Positions 1 to 11,799 of a stretch of DNA of 64,000 nt are shown here, piece after piece. Both the position numbers and the translations under genes were made by a program. Within the stretch, counting starts at the first letter, position 1; the number at the start of each line of letters is the position of its first letter. The notes beneath the pieces are model-generated. The model searched no databases, was not told the origin of the DNA, and saw nothing but the letters and a program-made list of their open reading frames with translations. The DNA comes from Adineta vaga (lineage: Eukaryota > Rotifera), in NCBI GenBank assembly GCA_021613535.1, contig CP075496.1, positions 8,246,001 to 8,310,000 of the forward strand, given 5' to 3'.

Positions 1-699
1 TGAACTTCAGTTCAAAATCGTGTATAAGCATAACGAATAAGAAAACATGTGAAGACAGAAAAAAAAGTATGAACATCCTTGATGACATATGGTTCATTCT
101 CATATATTATAAGATTGATTTCAATTGCAAATCTATGCAAGAGAAAAGTTGACGTTTGACATAATCAATAGTCAAATATCTTCATTTACGTTTTATTAAT
201 GTGAAATTTCTCGTTTGAAATGATTTTGTAACTATATCAACTTAAACTTAGATAATGTATCAAAACAGAAGACAGAAAAAGCAAAAGAGCAATATAGTTA
301 GATATACTATTTATAAATACATATGTGTTCTAAGTTATATCCACATAAGATATACTGTAGATCAATTTATTTTTGAAAAAAATACACTCAAAACGTCTTA
401 TTTCTTATTTAATGAATTGCACACTAATTGTAACTAACATACTATACAATTTTTGATATTCTCTATCAGTCTTTTGTTAAACAATCGGTCTTGTTTCGAG
501 AAATGTTTTCTTGAATGTAGTTTGTTTAACATGACATCTGTTTTTTATTTCATTATTATATAAATAAGAAACAATTGGATATGTTTTTCTATCAATTTAT
601 CAAGCAAGATGATCTATCAAAACATTGATTTATTTCAATATTTCTACTCAATAGATCAGTATTGTACGTGTTGATCGCAAGATTCAATAGGCAATTCCA
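1..699. other. Intergenic, AT-rich, no gene seen
   Basis: This is strongly AT-rich sequence. The only open frames are short and of random composition, rich in Tyr, Ile, Lys and Asn, with no recognisable motif. No structural RNA or repeat array was seen. Confidence 0.6.
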
Positions 700-2112
700 A
701 TGGATTTCCTAGTATTCCAGGTAAAAATTCTGTTTAGATATTGAGATTTTATGAGTACTTTTCTTTAGCTGATCTTCTATCAAGTCTAAATAAAGCATGC
801 ACTGATGATACTTATCCGCATCATGAATTATCAGATTGTATTAATGATGCTGGTAGAAATGGTGATGTTTATCAACTTAAATTTGATTATGGATTTTGGG
901 ATCATATGATTCATAAATTAATTATTGGACTATTATCACAAGTAAAAACGATTACTAGAAGCAAATTAATGTTTTTTAATGCAGATAATAACGGCATATT
1001 AGATGATATTGACGATCCTATTCAATATACATCATATCTACATGATCTGGGACAATCAATTGATATTTTACATCACAATTTTTTATTCTCTTATGCAATA
1101 TGTTTTTTAAATTACTCTATAAAGATTTTTATTTTTTTTGAATTTTATTCAAGCAAATTCATTGTTTGTTATTACTGGTCCAGTTCTATTCTCAATTGAT
1201 TCACCAAAGCAACGTTACAATATTTCTTGTGACTGTCCAAACATGAATACGTGCATGTGGTTTTGAGGTGATCGAGCAACTAGTGTGAAAGCATATAATT
1301 CAGTTCTTTTGTTCTTCACTTTACAAGACATTAGCAATCGAACATTAACATATGTCAAATTTATTCAAAATCGTCGTCAAATTCTAGCAGCCTTATCACT
1401 TGTGAGATTATTTAGTACGAAACAAGGTATAATTTCATATTATTGAAGTGAAAAAATCTTTTTTTTTATTTCAGTTTGTAATAGTTTACCAAAAAATGTA
1501 TGGCTATCCGCTAGAAGTATGCGTCTACCACGCTATATTTTACGGCAACGTACTTAGAAAATAATAATCTGATTTTGATTGCTTGAGGAACATATAACAG
1601 ATTGAATGTTCTATCAAACGTATATATCTATGATCCAAATACTGGTTGTTATAATGTATCACAAATGAATACTTCTCGTATGAAGCATTCTGCAATTTAT
1701 TATAACAGATTTGGTATAGTTCTTATTATGGGAGGCGTTCTCAATTCTTCAGAATTAGTTTCCATTGTTGCTTCAGTATCACACGCAGTAATGAGTACAC
1801 CTCGCTATCATCATGTAATCGACATCATCTTCACCTCCAATCTTCTCATTGTTGGTAGAAAAGGAGTTGGCAATTCTTCGGAGACAATCGAAGAATATAT
1901 ACGAAATTCATTTAGTTTTCAGGTAATAGCGGAAAATTACAGGTGGTAATAATCATTGGCACGTATTTTCGACCTGTTATTTATATCATGTTGACTACAA
2001 AAATTTCACGCAAACCAGTTCAATGACAATGCCGCATATATTTCATACTGCAGTTTTCATTATGGGAGGTATCGATTTTCTAAAAGAATATTATCAACAG
2101 TCGAATATCTAA
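700..2112 (+). pseudogene. Decayed F-box/kelch-like gene remnant
   Basis: Several pieces of coding-like sequence lie in order but are broken by stops and frame changes. Near 741-800 the frame reads FYEYFSLADLLSSLNK, which resembles the middle of rotifer F-box domains (IFEYFSLxDLLxSF). Near 1575-1745 there is a kelch-type repeat reading VYIYDPNTGCYN followed about 30 residues later by VLIMGG, and a second MGG blade end occurs near 2063. A stop codon falls where a kelch Gly-Gly would be expected (about 1583). The F-box and kelch parts may belong to one gene or to two adjacent remnants. No intact reading frame can be assembled, so I call it a pseudogene. The F-box assignment rests on one short stretch and is weak; the kelch assignment is somewhat better. 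Confidence 0.4.
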
Positions 2113-3098
2113 ATCACTATTGATTGTATTGATTGTATTCATTAGAATCTTTTTTTTCTTCTAATATTTAAAAGGAAATAAAATGTCAACATATGAATCA
2201 ACACCTAGAATCTTCTTGATTGGTTGTGAATTAAATCAGATTATTCTTGTATATTTATTTTTGATAAACAATTGAATAAATGGAATTTTTCTAATGAAAT
2301 CTTAAACGAATAAAAAAGACAACAACAACAACAGCAGCAGCAGAAGAAGAAGAAGTCAAATCGTCTACGCTAACTTTTAACAATCATGATTAGCATTCCA
2401 AATAAGGCATCAATTGTAATGATAAGTATTCCCATTCAAAGATCATAATAACTCTAAGATAAAATTATTTAACACAAAAAAAAATCCGAGATCAATTTGA
2501 TTTAATTTTTTTGCTATCAATATATATTGTGATGACAAAAAAGTAAGTTATAGTTTGAATTTATACTGTCATCAAAAAGAAATTACAAAAGGATCATATT
2601 AATATACTTATTTTCACGGATGTATATTCATTCTACTTGAGTTCTTTCAAGCCTTTTTGTCTTCCTTCTCATTCTGACAACCGAGGATAAACATGCGTGT
2701 CAAATATATTTTCTCTTTTTTTCTCCTTCGTTCTTGGATTATAGAAGTCAAAACACATCAAATTCATATTTAGAATACTTTTTATCTAACTTCAAATAAC
2801 AACTAAGAGGAACATTTTTTTTCTCTTATTTTGCATAATCAAAAACAACTACAGGTGTAAATTATCATAATCTAAGTGAAAGTTAACGATTTTTTCATTA
2901 GTTATTTACTATACTTCTAAACGCATAGTATGCAATAGACAGACATTTTATAACTCAAAAACATCTTTTTTCTCTCACATGGATTTTACATGTCAGAACG
3001 TCATTTTACAAGTTGATAAGATTTATTATTAAAATCCATGGAGATGAAATCTGAATAGAACATTCTTCGGTTTTTCTTTCTTTTATTCAGATTTTCCA
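2113..3098. other. Intergenic, upstream of claudin-like gene
   Basis: This is non-coding AT-rich sequence holding one compound triplet microsatellite near 2318-2356. The last 100 bases probably carry the promoter and 5' UTR of the claudin-like gene. No clear TATA or initiator element stands out from the AT-rich background. Confidence 0.5.
2318..2356. repeat. Compound triplet microsatellite (AAC)n(AGC)n(AGA)n
   Basis: Three consecutive trinucleotide runs of about four units each (AAC, then AGC, then AGA) differ by single-base changes of the unit. This suggests stepwise conversion of one triplet run. It lies in non-coding DNA. Confidence 0.8.
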
Positions 3099-3656
3099 AT
3101 GACAAATATATCTGCTCGTCCATCTGTTCCACCAATGGATGGATGCAGTCGAACGTTAATTATCTTTGCTAGTTTTTTTACAATAGCTGCTTTAGCATTA
3201 TCTATCGTGGGTATATTAACACCTTCGTGGTATAATTTTCAAGATTCAAATGGTAACATAACATATTATAATCTTTTTACACAATGTACAAGTAATGTTA
3301 AAAATGGATCATCAAAATGTACTGAAATTTCACGAGAAAATAATTTTGGTATTGGTACATTATATGCAGCATCATTCTTAATTGTTGCTATTTGTCTACT
3401 TGGTTGTGGAATGCTTGTTGTATTAGCAATGAATATTACACGTTTAGCTGGTATATTTATATTTGTTGCACCAATTTTACTCTTTCTAGCAGCATTATTT
3501 ATGGTTGCATCATTTGCCGAACTGTCAAGAGTTACATTATACAATAGTTATAGTGCGATACTTGTTCAAACTAGTCATGTAGCAACTATATTCTCACTGG
3601 GTTTGATTGCTTTTGCTGCTGGTCGATTACAAAATTATTTCTATCAACGATTTTAA
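3099..3656 (+). CDS. Claudin/PMP22-like four-transmembrane protein
   Basis: A single-exon gene encodes 185 residues with four hydrophobic segments at about 19-41, 87-111, 115-140 and 157-175. The first extracellular loop starts with a PSW element (W44) and carries two cysteines (C63, C74) about ten residues apart. This is the W...C-x8-10-C layout of the claudin/PMP22/EMP superfamily, although the complete W-GLW-C-C signature is not present. Two possible N-glycosylation sites (N53, N69) lie in the same loop. Both termini are short and predicted cytosolic, and there is no obvious C-terminal PDZ ligand. By family, such proteins sit in the plasma membrane at cell-cell contacts or regulate channels. 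Which subfamily it belongs to cannot be decided from sequence alone. The ATG follows a pyrimidine-rich stretch and is the first in frame. Confidence 0.7.
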   Translation: MTNISARPSVPPMDGCSRTLIIFASFFTIAALALSIVGILTPSWYNFQDSNGNITYYNLFTQCTSNVKNGSSKCTEISRENNFGIGTLYAASFLIVAICLLGCGMLVVLAMNITRLAGIFIFVAPILLFLAALFMVASFAELSRVTLYNSYSAILVQTSHVATIFSLGLIAFAAGRLQNYFYQRF

Positions 3657-3834
3657 ATATGATTTTTCAATATTTCGCTTTTGTTTTGTATGTTGTTCTT
3701 TCGATTGAATGTAAAATGGAAAAAGAAATGAAAATTCCTTTTAATACAACCGTTTGATGGCGACCTCATATGTCCATAGAGGTATTGTCATAACATGATT
3801 CATGATGAATGAAGTTGAGGTTTTATGATGCGTG

Positions 3835-3860
3835 TATATATATATATATATCTATATACG
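3835..3860. repeat. TA-rich microsatellite
   Basis: A short run of alternating T and A, interrupted once, lies just upstream of the coiled-coil gene and probably in its promoter or 5' UTR. Confidence 0.7.
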
Positions 3861-3887
3861 CATATTGAATTTACAGACATTCTAACT

Positions 3888-5087
3888 ATGCAACAAGTAC
3901 ATACTAATCGAGAAGTAATATCAGATATTGATCCCCGTAAGGGTGATAATTCATCTATGATTGTTCGTACCGATCTTTCATCATTTTTAAGTGAATATAC
4001 GAATTCACAACGACGTTGTGCGTAAAATGAGTCATTATTTTTCTAATCACATGTTGTACATATAGGTAATGATCGTCTTCAATCGCTTGAACATGAATTG
4101 GCAGTATTGAAAGGGCAAGTGAATGAAACGTTTTCATCTTCATCGGAACATGAGCTTAATCAAACATTTACATTAAAAAAACCGCCAACTTCACAACAAT
4201 CAACACGCCAAATGAAAAGTCCTTCACGTATTCCATTACCAATAACACCTCGAAGGTTATTGAACGATGATAAATCTGCTTCACCTACAAGTAATAAATC
4301 CTTATCAAATCCTTTACCAGCAATGCCACTTGCTCGTAGTAAAACTTTTCATAATGATAATGTTAATGAACTAAGTCGTAGTCGATCTCATAAAGTTCAA
4401 CGTGATCTCACAGAACAATCAGATATTCGAATACCGGCCTATTCATCTCTAGAAGATATCATTAAAGCCAATGAGGTAATTATTCAATTATTATCATAAT
4501 AATACAAATATTTGATTCTTTATCTTGATACAGGAACTATTTTTTGACAATGATCGGCTTCGAACCGATTTAAGTCGTTTAAAAGCAGAAAATATTGTTT
4601 TACTTCGATCGATGAAAGCTTCAACGACAATTGGAAGTGAATCATATCTAGGCACTGATCGAGTAAGAAACTAGGTCATAGTTTAATCATCAAAGTTATG
4701 TGCATCTTATTTTTGTTTATTCAAAGATCTTAGCAGAACGTGAACGTCATGAATTAACTATAGAATTGGCACGTCATATGGAAGAAAACAAGCGTCTTCG
4801 AAAGTCTTTATTAGCTCAATCTGCAAAATTCATTACATTACGTCAATCTATTTCTAATACTTCTTCACCAACAGCGAATGAATATCCTCGTACACCAGTA
4901 AGATAAAAAAAGCATAGATCATGTTTTCAAAATCATAATGAATCACATTTTTATATAGCGATCTGCAAGACAGCCAACGCCAAATTCTAGTCGATTATCA
5001 AAACCTAAATCCGCTCGATATAATTCCAATCATCGAGAACTTGACCGTGAAAATTCAGTTTATCATCGTGAACATAAACCTTCATAA
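3888..5087 (+). CDS. Coiled-coil protein with basic Ser/Pro-rich linker
   Basis: Five exons are inferred: 3888-4017, 4066-4475, 4534-4662, 4727-4897 and 4959-5087, with introns of 48-64 nt and consistent phases. The protein (about 320 residues) starts with a short acidic and polar segment. It continues into a heptad-like helix (NDRLQSLEHELAVLKGQ), a long basic Ser/Thr/Pro-rich region with several SP and TP motifs, and two more helical stretches rich in Arg, Glu and Leu (exons 3-4). It ends in a basic, disordered tail. The layout resembles microtubule- or centrosome-associated adaptor proteins, but no family could be named, so no function is assigned. The first exon-intron junction uses donor GTGCGT; an alternative donor 3 nt upstream would change one residue. 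Confidence 0.6.
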
Positions 5088-5263
5088 TCTGTTTTTCACT
5101 ATACTTACTTATTCGATTCTGACGTATTCTCTGTGTTATAAACAGATAGATTATCTATCTTTTCCTATTCTATATACACGCCAAGATATTTAGTTTACTA
5201 TGACCTATCAGAGATATTCAATTATATTTTATTTTCAATAATCGAAATAAAGATAAAATACTT

Positions 5264-7365
5264 TTAAAGTTTAAGTTTATTTTGAATCCATGGTATAAAT
5301 GCTGATACTCGGGTATAAACACCAGCTGCTTTACTTGATGCACAAATAGCATCACCATAACTAACAATTCCAAAAAGATACCATTTTGAATTAATATTAC
5401 GGATCAATGGGCCACCTGAATCACCTTGACATGAGTCCGTACGAGTATCACGACTCATTGCACATATTTGACGAGCTTCATTCATTGGATTGCCTCGTTG
5501 TGCCCATACACTACATCCTGGTCCACCACGCAAATCGCCATTATGATTGAGGATTTCAATATAAGCTTCTTGTAATTGTTGAGCGATTTGTTTCGTCGCA
5601 CTATTTGTATAACCCCAACCAGCTATTTGAACGATTTGACCGACTTTAGGATCTTGCGAACCATCACCATTTGGTAAACAAATAGGATAGACGGACAAAG
5701 TAATTTGAGCTGGTTTTCGTAATTTTATGATAGCAATATCATTAATTAATTTCCTTGAATTGTACCCTTCATGTCGGAAAATTCGATCGATACTAAATTT
5801 TTGAACAGCACGTAAATCTGATTGACGTAAATTTAATAATCCAGCTACTACTTCATATACATTTAATTGTGTACTTGGTGGATCAAAGCAATGGGCAGCA
5901 GTTATCACATGAAAAGCATCGATTAATGTACCACCACACTAGATAGCAAACGTATTACAATTATTAGGTAAAATATGCGTAGATGTAATCTGTCTACTTA
6001 CAAAATGTGAACCTCGATTTTGTAGAGAAACAATCCATGGCCATACATAACTATTCACTGGTTGTCCATTGACAATACGATCACCAAAATCAATGCGAGG
6101 TTTAATTTCACAAATACCACACGTATTTGGTGTTGGTGTTGTACTAATCATAGATTGATCTAGATAAAATGCTATCGAAATAAAAAGGAAAATATTTATT
6201 TAAGTTGCCTACCAGAAATTTGGCATCTAGCACCACTGTAACGTTGTGGACATACACATGTGACGTCGTTGTAATTACCCTTATAGACACATGTACCACC
6301 ATTTAAACAGAAACGATTTGATAAACACGACTTATGTGATGGTGTAGTAACAGTTGTTGTTGTTGTTGTTTTTCTGTAAGAAGAGATTTGACAGTTTTTA
6401 CCCGAATATCCAGAAGAACAAACACAATAATAGGTAGCATCTGGACGATAAAAACATTGTCCAGCCTTGTTACATGGCATTGATATGCACGGATTAGCTA
6501 CAAAGAAAAGACGAACATTCCATTAAGAATAGACTATTTTAGTAATAAATTTACTTACCAATTGAGCAACTTGTACCTAACCATTGTCCTGAAGAATCAC
6601 ATTCACATCTATATCTATTATTACCTGTAGATAAACAGCGACCACCATTTTGACAAGTAGATGAACCACAATCTATATAATGAACAGTTATTTATCGAAA
6701 GAATCTCTCTAAACTCTTACGTGTGTTTGCATTTCGTGACGGTATAAGATAAGGAATACCGAATTCATCGGTTGTTGTATCATCTGTTTCGATACTACCA
6801 GCATCATAAATAAATTGAATATTTATGTTATGAATATTCATATGTTTAGCGTTCGATAGTGATGATGAAAACTGAAGTAAATAACATTGAGAGTTTGTAG
6901 GATAATTGAAAACGAATTTCGAATCATGAGTTTTTGTTGTATGCATCATTGATCGTGACTGATTCGGTACACTCAATGACGCCTTATCAATTGATCCAAT
7001 TTTACTAATAATAATTGATTTTAGTGAATACAATGACGGATTTACTGGACAATAGATCGATGATGATGTTGTAGAATAATTATTATACAAACGATAACCA
7101 GGTATCGAGAATAGTTGATGTTTGGTCGATGGTACAGCTTAATAGAGATATTGATCTCGTATTTTATTTGTTTTTAAATCAGTTTACCTTTATCTTTATT
7201 ATGTTTTGCTATCGTATACGACGATCTATGCAATTCTGCAGACTAAGAAACAAATAATTAGATAGATTTTATAATCGATATTCGACATATTTTAATACAT
7301 ACAGCAATATTAATAATTTTCTGACTACTTAAAATAATAAGCAAAAGTAATACACGGCTCATCAT
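5264..7365 (-). CDS. Secreted EGF-domain trypsin-like serine protease
   Basis: Seven exons (7365-7303, 7242-7188, 7137-6721, 6672-6559, 6497-6213, 6171-6002, 5938-5264) join in phase into about 592 residues. The order is a signal peptide (MSRVLLLLIILSS...), a roughly 160-residue N-terminal region I cannot classify, three EGF-like modules, a Thr-rich linker between modules two and three, and a chymotrypsin-fold S1 domain that begins at RIVNG after a predicted activation cleavage. The catalytic triad is visible as TAAHC, NDIAII and GDSGGP. Asp six residues before the catalytic serine predicts trypsin-like cleavage after Arg or Lys. A cysteine before the activation site could tether the EGF chain after cleavage, as in plasma proteases such as HABP2. 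An apparent in-frame TAG is the 3' end of a 63-nt intron (5939-6001), not a mutation. Confidence 0.85.
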
Positions 7366-7717
7366 ACTCTGGCATATGAAATGTACAAACAAACAAAAAA
7401 AGAATCAAACAATCTAATCGAAATAATATGTTACCATTGTCTTCTATGTTTTCGATTAAAGTCATATTGACTGTAAACATGTTTTTTGTATAAAGACTTT
7501 TTAACAAATGTTTTCAATGTATACTAAATGAAGACAAATAGGATTGATATAAAACAGATTCATGTATGCATTTCTAACTAGTTACTTCAAAATATGGTTT
7601 TTGAAAAGTTGCTAACAAATTTTTTTGATGATGATCAAAAACATATGAACATTCATACTGATCGCAATTGATCTGTTCGATCAGTAGACGTTAATTAAAA
7701 ATCTAATTGTCTTTCTC
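7366..7717. other. Divergent intergenic region
   Basis: About 350 nt separate the divergently transcribed protease and channel genes. It probably holds both promoters. No recognisable element was seen. Confidence 0.4.
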
Positions 7718-8826
7718 ATGTCATCTGTGATTCAAAAAGAAGTTGAAATCTATGTTATCTTTTGTAAATTGAATAGTGTTAATACTCTCCAAGGAAAATT
7801 TGAAGGTGAAATTGATGTTGTTTCATCATGGTTAGATACAATTCATGGTAATTATGATTCTGAACGTCATTGGAATCCTGAACTTATCTATGAAAATTCC
7901 ATGGATAAAGATATTAAAATTCGAACACGTGTTGAAGTGAAACCAAATAATGATAATGAACATCAGTTTGTACGTATCGTTCAATATCAAAAGATTATTG
8001 GAACATTTTCTGGATGGCTTGATGTACGAAAATTTCCCTTTGATATACAAAAAATTGGTACATTGAACAGAAAAGTTCTAAATTTGATCGAAATATTTTT
8101 GTTTCTCTAGGTGTTTTAATCACCAGTCTTCATCCGATATCTCGTATAAAATTTATTGGTAAACAAGAATATTGTTATTTAGCTCAGAAAGCAATTCGTG
8201 AAAATGATAGCTGGGATTTTAATCAAACTGTATCGATTGATTATAATACATATCAAGAACATACACCATATTTACGTTCTCAACAATATCCATTAATCAA
8301 ATTTAATGCATTAATTGCTCGTAAAAGTCAGTTTTATATTACAAATTTAATCTTACCATTATTTTTCGTAACATCAACAATTTTCGTTTCATTTACTCAT
8401 GATGTTGAATCCATTGGTGCACGTCTTTCTGCATGTGCAACAACACTTTTAACATCAATTAATTTTCGTTTTGTCATTCATAATTATCTTCCAAATGTTC
8501 CTTATTCAACTTATCTAGACGTATATTCAATGTGTTCAATTGTTTTTATAACTTCAGTCTTCTGTTGGCATGCATATAGTATTAAACAATTAGAGAAAAT
8601 AACCTATGCACAATTAGATACTTATATACTCTGTTTATTTGGATCGATTTATTTGATAGGACATACATTGTTTATTGCATATGCATGGATTATTCCAAAA
8701 CGACGACAAAAACGATTTTTAAAGAAAGTATCTAGGACAGTGGATCTATCGGATGAAAAACAACCTATTGAACTAGAAAATCTTCTTGGTTATGAACGTA
8801 GTTTTGATAAAATAACGGATGGATAG
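7718..8826 (+). CDS. Pentameric ligand-gated ion channel-like subunit lacking the Cys-loop
   Basis: Two exons (7718-8057, 8111-8826) encode 351 residues. The N-terminal half is a pLGIC-type ligand-binding beta-sandwich with a WNPEL motif and the FPFDIQ signature. At the two places where the Cys-loop cysteines belong (seven residues before FPFD and just after FPFDxQ) there are Gly and Ile, so the disulphide is absent, as in prokaryotic-type channels. Four membrane segments follow: M1 with an internal proline, M2 with GARLSACATTLL and an LPNVPYSTYLD M2-M3 loop, M3, and a C-terminal M4. The M3-M4 loop is short. The protein starts without a recognisable signal peptide, which is unusual for the family; an upstream exon could have been missed. 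The AR pair before M2 resembles anion-selective channels, but selectivity is only a guess. Confidence 0.75.
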
Positions 8827-8868
8827 ATGTCTTTTGTTCAGTTGTAATTTTATTTTTTAAAATGCAAT

Positions 8869-11799
8869 CTATGGATAAAATGCTTTATTTTCTTCGGACA
8901 TTTTAATTAATAATTGTGTCGGCATAAAACGATCACCATATTTTGATTGATAGTTATACATTAAATCGACGATATTGAAAATGCCATATGTATCCATAAA
9001 ATGAAATGGACCTATAATTAAAAATACAAATATGAAAAATACAAGTTTTTGTCTTTTGTTTATATACCGCCTTTCATTGGAGGAAAACCTAGACCAAATA
9101 CAGCACCAATATCACCATCAGTCTAAAAGATAAGAAAAATAGCTATGATTTAGATACATATGTCAATAAGATATACGGGTGAATTAATAATATCTTCTTC
9201 GAGACATTTGGCAGCTTCATTTAAGATACGAAGAGTTATACGCCATTGAATCTGTTCTCTTGTTGATCTAAAAAAATTTTCTTGAATCAAATTCAGAAAT
9301 TATCAACTATTTACCTTTCATTGACGTGTATTGAAGGATTTTTAAGTATATCTTTAATCTTCGGATTAATCTCTTTTTTGTTATTTTTCAAATAGATATA
9401 GAATCCTTGTTCAGATTTTCTACCGAATAACTTATTTCTTACAAACATTCGTAATAATTCAATTACAGATGAATCAGTAAGACGTTCACCAAATATCTCA
9501 TGTAAACGATAAACAAGATTTGCAATAATATCAATACCAAATTCGTCCAATAAAGTCGCTAAACCAACATGAAAACCGATGTTTTTCGTTGCTTGATCAA
9601 TATCTTTAGCTGATAAACCTTCTTTGAGCAACAAAAATATTTCTACACTAGCAAATATCAATAATCGTGTAGTATAATATCCTGGTCCATCATTAACAAC
9701 AATAACAATCTTGCCTTGTTTAAGACCAACATTCACTGCTGAACAAATTGTATCATCAGAGGTCTGTTTAGTTCGAATAATTTCTAATAATTCAACTTTT
9801 TCCACAGGAGAAAAATAATGCATACCAACTATCTAATAGATTTATTGAAGAAACAAAGTCAGATTTATAAATCATTTGAAGAAAAGAAAAGATTTACTTT
9901 TTCAGGATGATCACTTCGTGCAACAATTTGATGAATAGGTATTGTATATGTATTGGAAGCAAAAATACAATGGTCTGAAATAGATTGTTCAACTTGATAA
10001 AGTATCTTTTGTTTTAAGTGAAGATCAGCGAATACATTTTCAATAATAAAATCACATTGATGGAAATTATCCAGCGTTGTTTGACATTTTAAATTCGACA
10101 ATATTCGAATGTAATCCTTTCTAGATAAAAACGATAATAAAACACTAAGACTATAATATTCTTTCTATTACTGTGTAATTCGATTTCGTTTGATAGAAGT
10201 CTGATAATTTGTTATTATTTGTGATTTACTAAGAGAAAGTGCATTGGATATTGAATCATATAATATCACTTGAAAACCTTTATCAATAGATACATTTGCA
10301 ATACCAGCACCTATCATATCAGCACCAACAATGGCAAGTAATCTACAAGAACAAATTGTATGTATTATTTGTATTTAGATTGTTATCTTACCGAACATCT
10401 CTTTGAGGTTTTCCATATTTATTCTTTTTACATTCGGTGCGTCCATGAAATAAATGAATCAATGCTTTTGATTCATTAGTCATACCCAAATCTGCAAAAG
10501 CCTACGGTTTTATAAATTATTCTATTCTTACAAAAACAAAAGAATGCAAAACATTTACTTTTGCTTCAGCATCGTATCCAACTGTTGAACCACGTTCCAG
10601 GGTTTGTCTAACAACCTAAAGAAAAATTTTCTAATCTCAGTTTTATTGTCATGTACAAAATTGATACAAACATCTAGAATTCTCACTGGTGCAGGATACA
10701 GACCTTGTGTTTGTGCAAGCACTTTAGTTTGCGCTTGTGATAATATATAATTCCGAATAGAAGTATTCAGCATAATCTTTGATTTTATATCTATAACGGA
10801 CAGTAGACTATGAATCATAGTATATCATGATATTCTTACTTTCCATGAAGCTAAATGCCCGTTTAGTTGGTCTTTGCACAATCAGTTGACTAAAACAAAA
10901 ACGAATGAAAACTCATTTCGAACTATATTTTGAATGAATGATCTCGAGGAATACATACTTTGCTTTTTGAACAGCAACTGAACACAAATATTCCATATCT
11001 TCTTCATCTGTTCCAATCGGTTCAACTAAAACATCAATTAAACCTAGTGCTTTCGCTCTTTTTGGTTTAATTTCTTTGCCAGTTAATAACAAATCAAGTG
11101 CATCAGATAAAAGGAGATTTCGTAAAAGTCTCTGTGTACCACCAGCACCAGGTAATAATCCTAATTTAACTTCTGGTACACCGAAATCCGTTCGTTTATC
11201 ATTCAATGCAATACGGTAATGACATGCTAATGCAACCTAATCATTAGAAAAAAGTATTATTAGAAAGAATCGAATGAATATATAAACTAACTTCAAATCC
11301 ACCACCAAGACACGAACCAGCAATAGCTGCTACAATTGGTTTTGTTGATTGTTCAATTTGATTCATAATCTCTTGTCCATTTCGTGACATTTTATAAAGT
11401 TCGTCACGAGATTTAACAGATTCAAGCATACTAAAAATACAAAAAATGAATATCTTCCATGATTAAGCATTCATTCGAACTTAATATCAGCTCCAGCAAT
11501 AAATGTACCGGGTTTAGCTGAAATAACAACAATTCCTTGAACATTATCATTCGTCTGTAAATGAGTAAATACGGGAACGAATTCATTCATCATTGCTTGT
11601 GATAATGTATTCACCTTTGTTGAATAAATCAAAAATAAGATGATTCAATAGATTCAAAATCTCACTTTAGAATTTGCTTGATTAAATTCAACAATAGCGA
11701 TAGCATCTTGATATCTTATTTTTAAATTTTTTAGATCAACTAAATAATAAGTTGAACATTTAGAAATGATAGAAAACATTAAGAGAATAACTTACTCAT
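8869..11799 (-). CDS. HADHA: Trifunctional enzyme subunit alpha (enoyl-CoA hydratase / 3-hydroxyacyl-CoA dehydrogenase)
   Basis: A gene of more than ten exons, starting with a four-base coding exon (ATG plus one nucleotide), encodes a HADHA-type fusion of crotonase and 3-hydroxyacyl-CoA dehydrogenase, about the family length. The hydratase half is well conserved: SCLGGGFE and [19 protein letters not shown] keep both catalytic glutamates. The linker ([18 protein letters not shown]) and the C-terminal domain ([12 protein letters not shown]) also match. In the dehydrogenase half, the dinucleotide loop reads GADMIG instead of GAGxMG, and the catalytic-serine segment reads SNTYT where the family has SNTS; the catalytic His (MHYFSPV) and Glu (LLEII) remain. 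The start is fixed by an in-frame stop just upstream, and the N-terminus ([11 protein letters not shown]) shows no clear mitochondrial presequence. The C-terminus is not a PTS1. In animals this subunit drives long-chain beta-oxidation in mitochondria. Confidence 0.88.

Noticed and set aside
255-437. Short ATG-started open frame
   Set aside because: Composition is random and AT-driven, with no motif or splice support.
5939-6001. In-frame TAG inside the protease domain
   Set aside because: It is the acceptor end of a 63-nt GT...AG intron; removing it gives GSHFCGGTLIDAFHVITAAHC-type continuity, so the gene is not broken.
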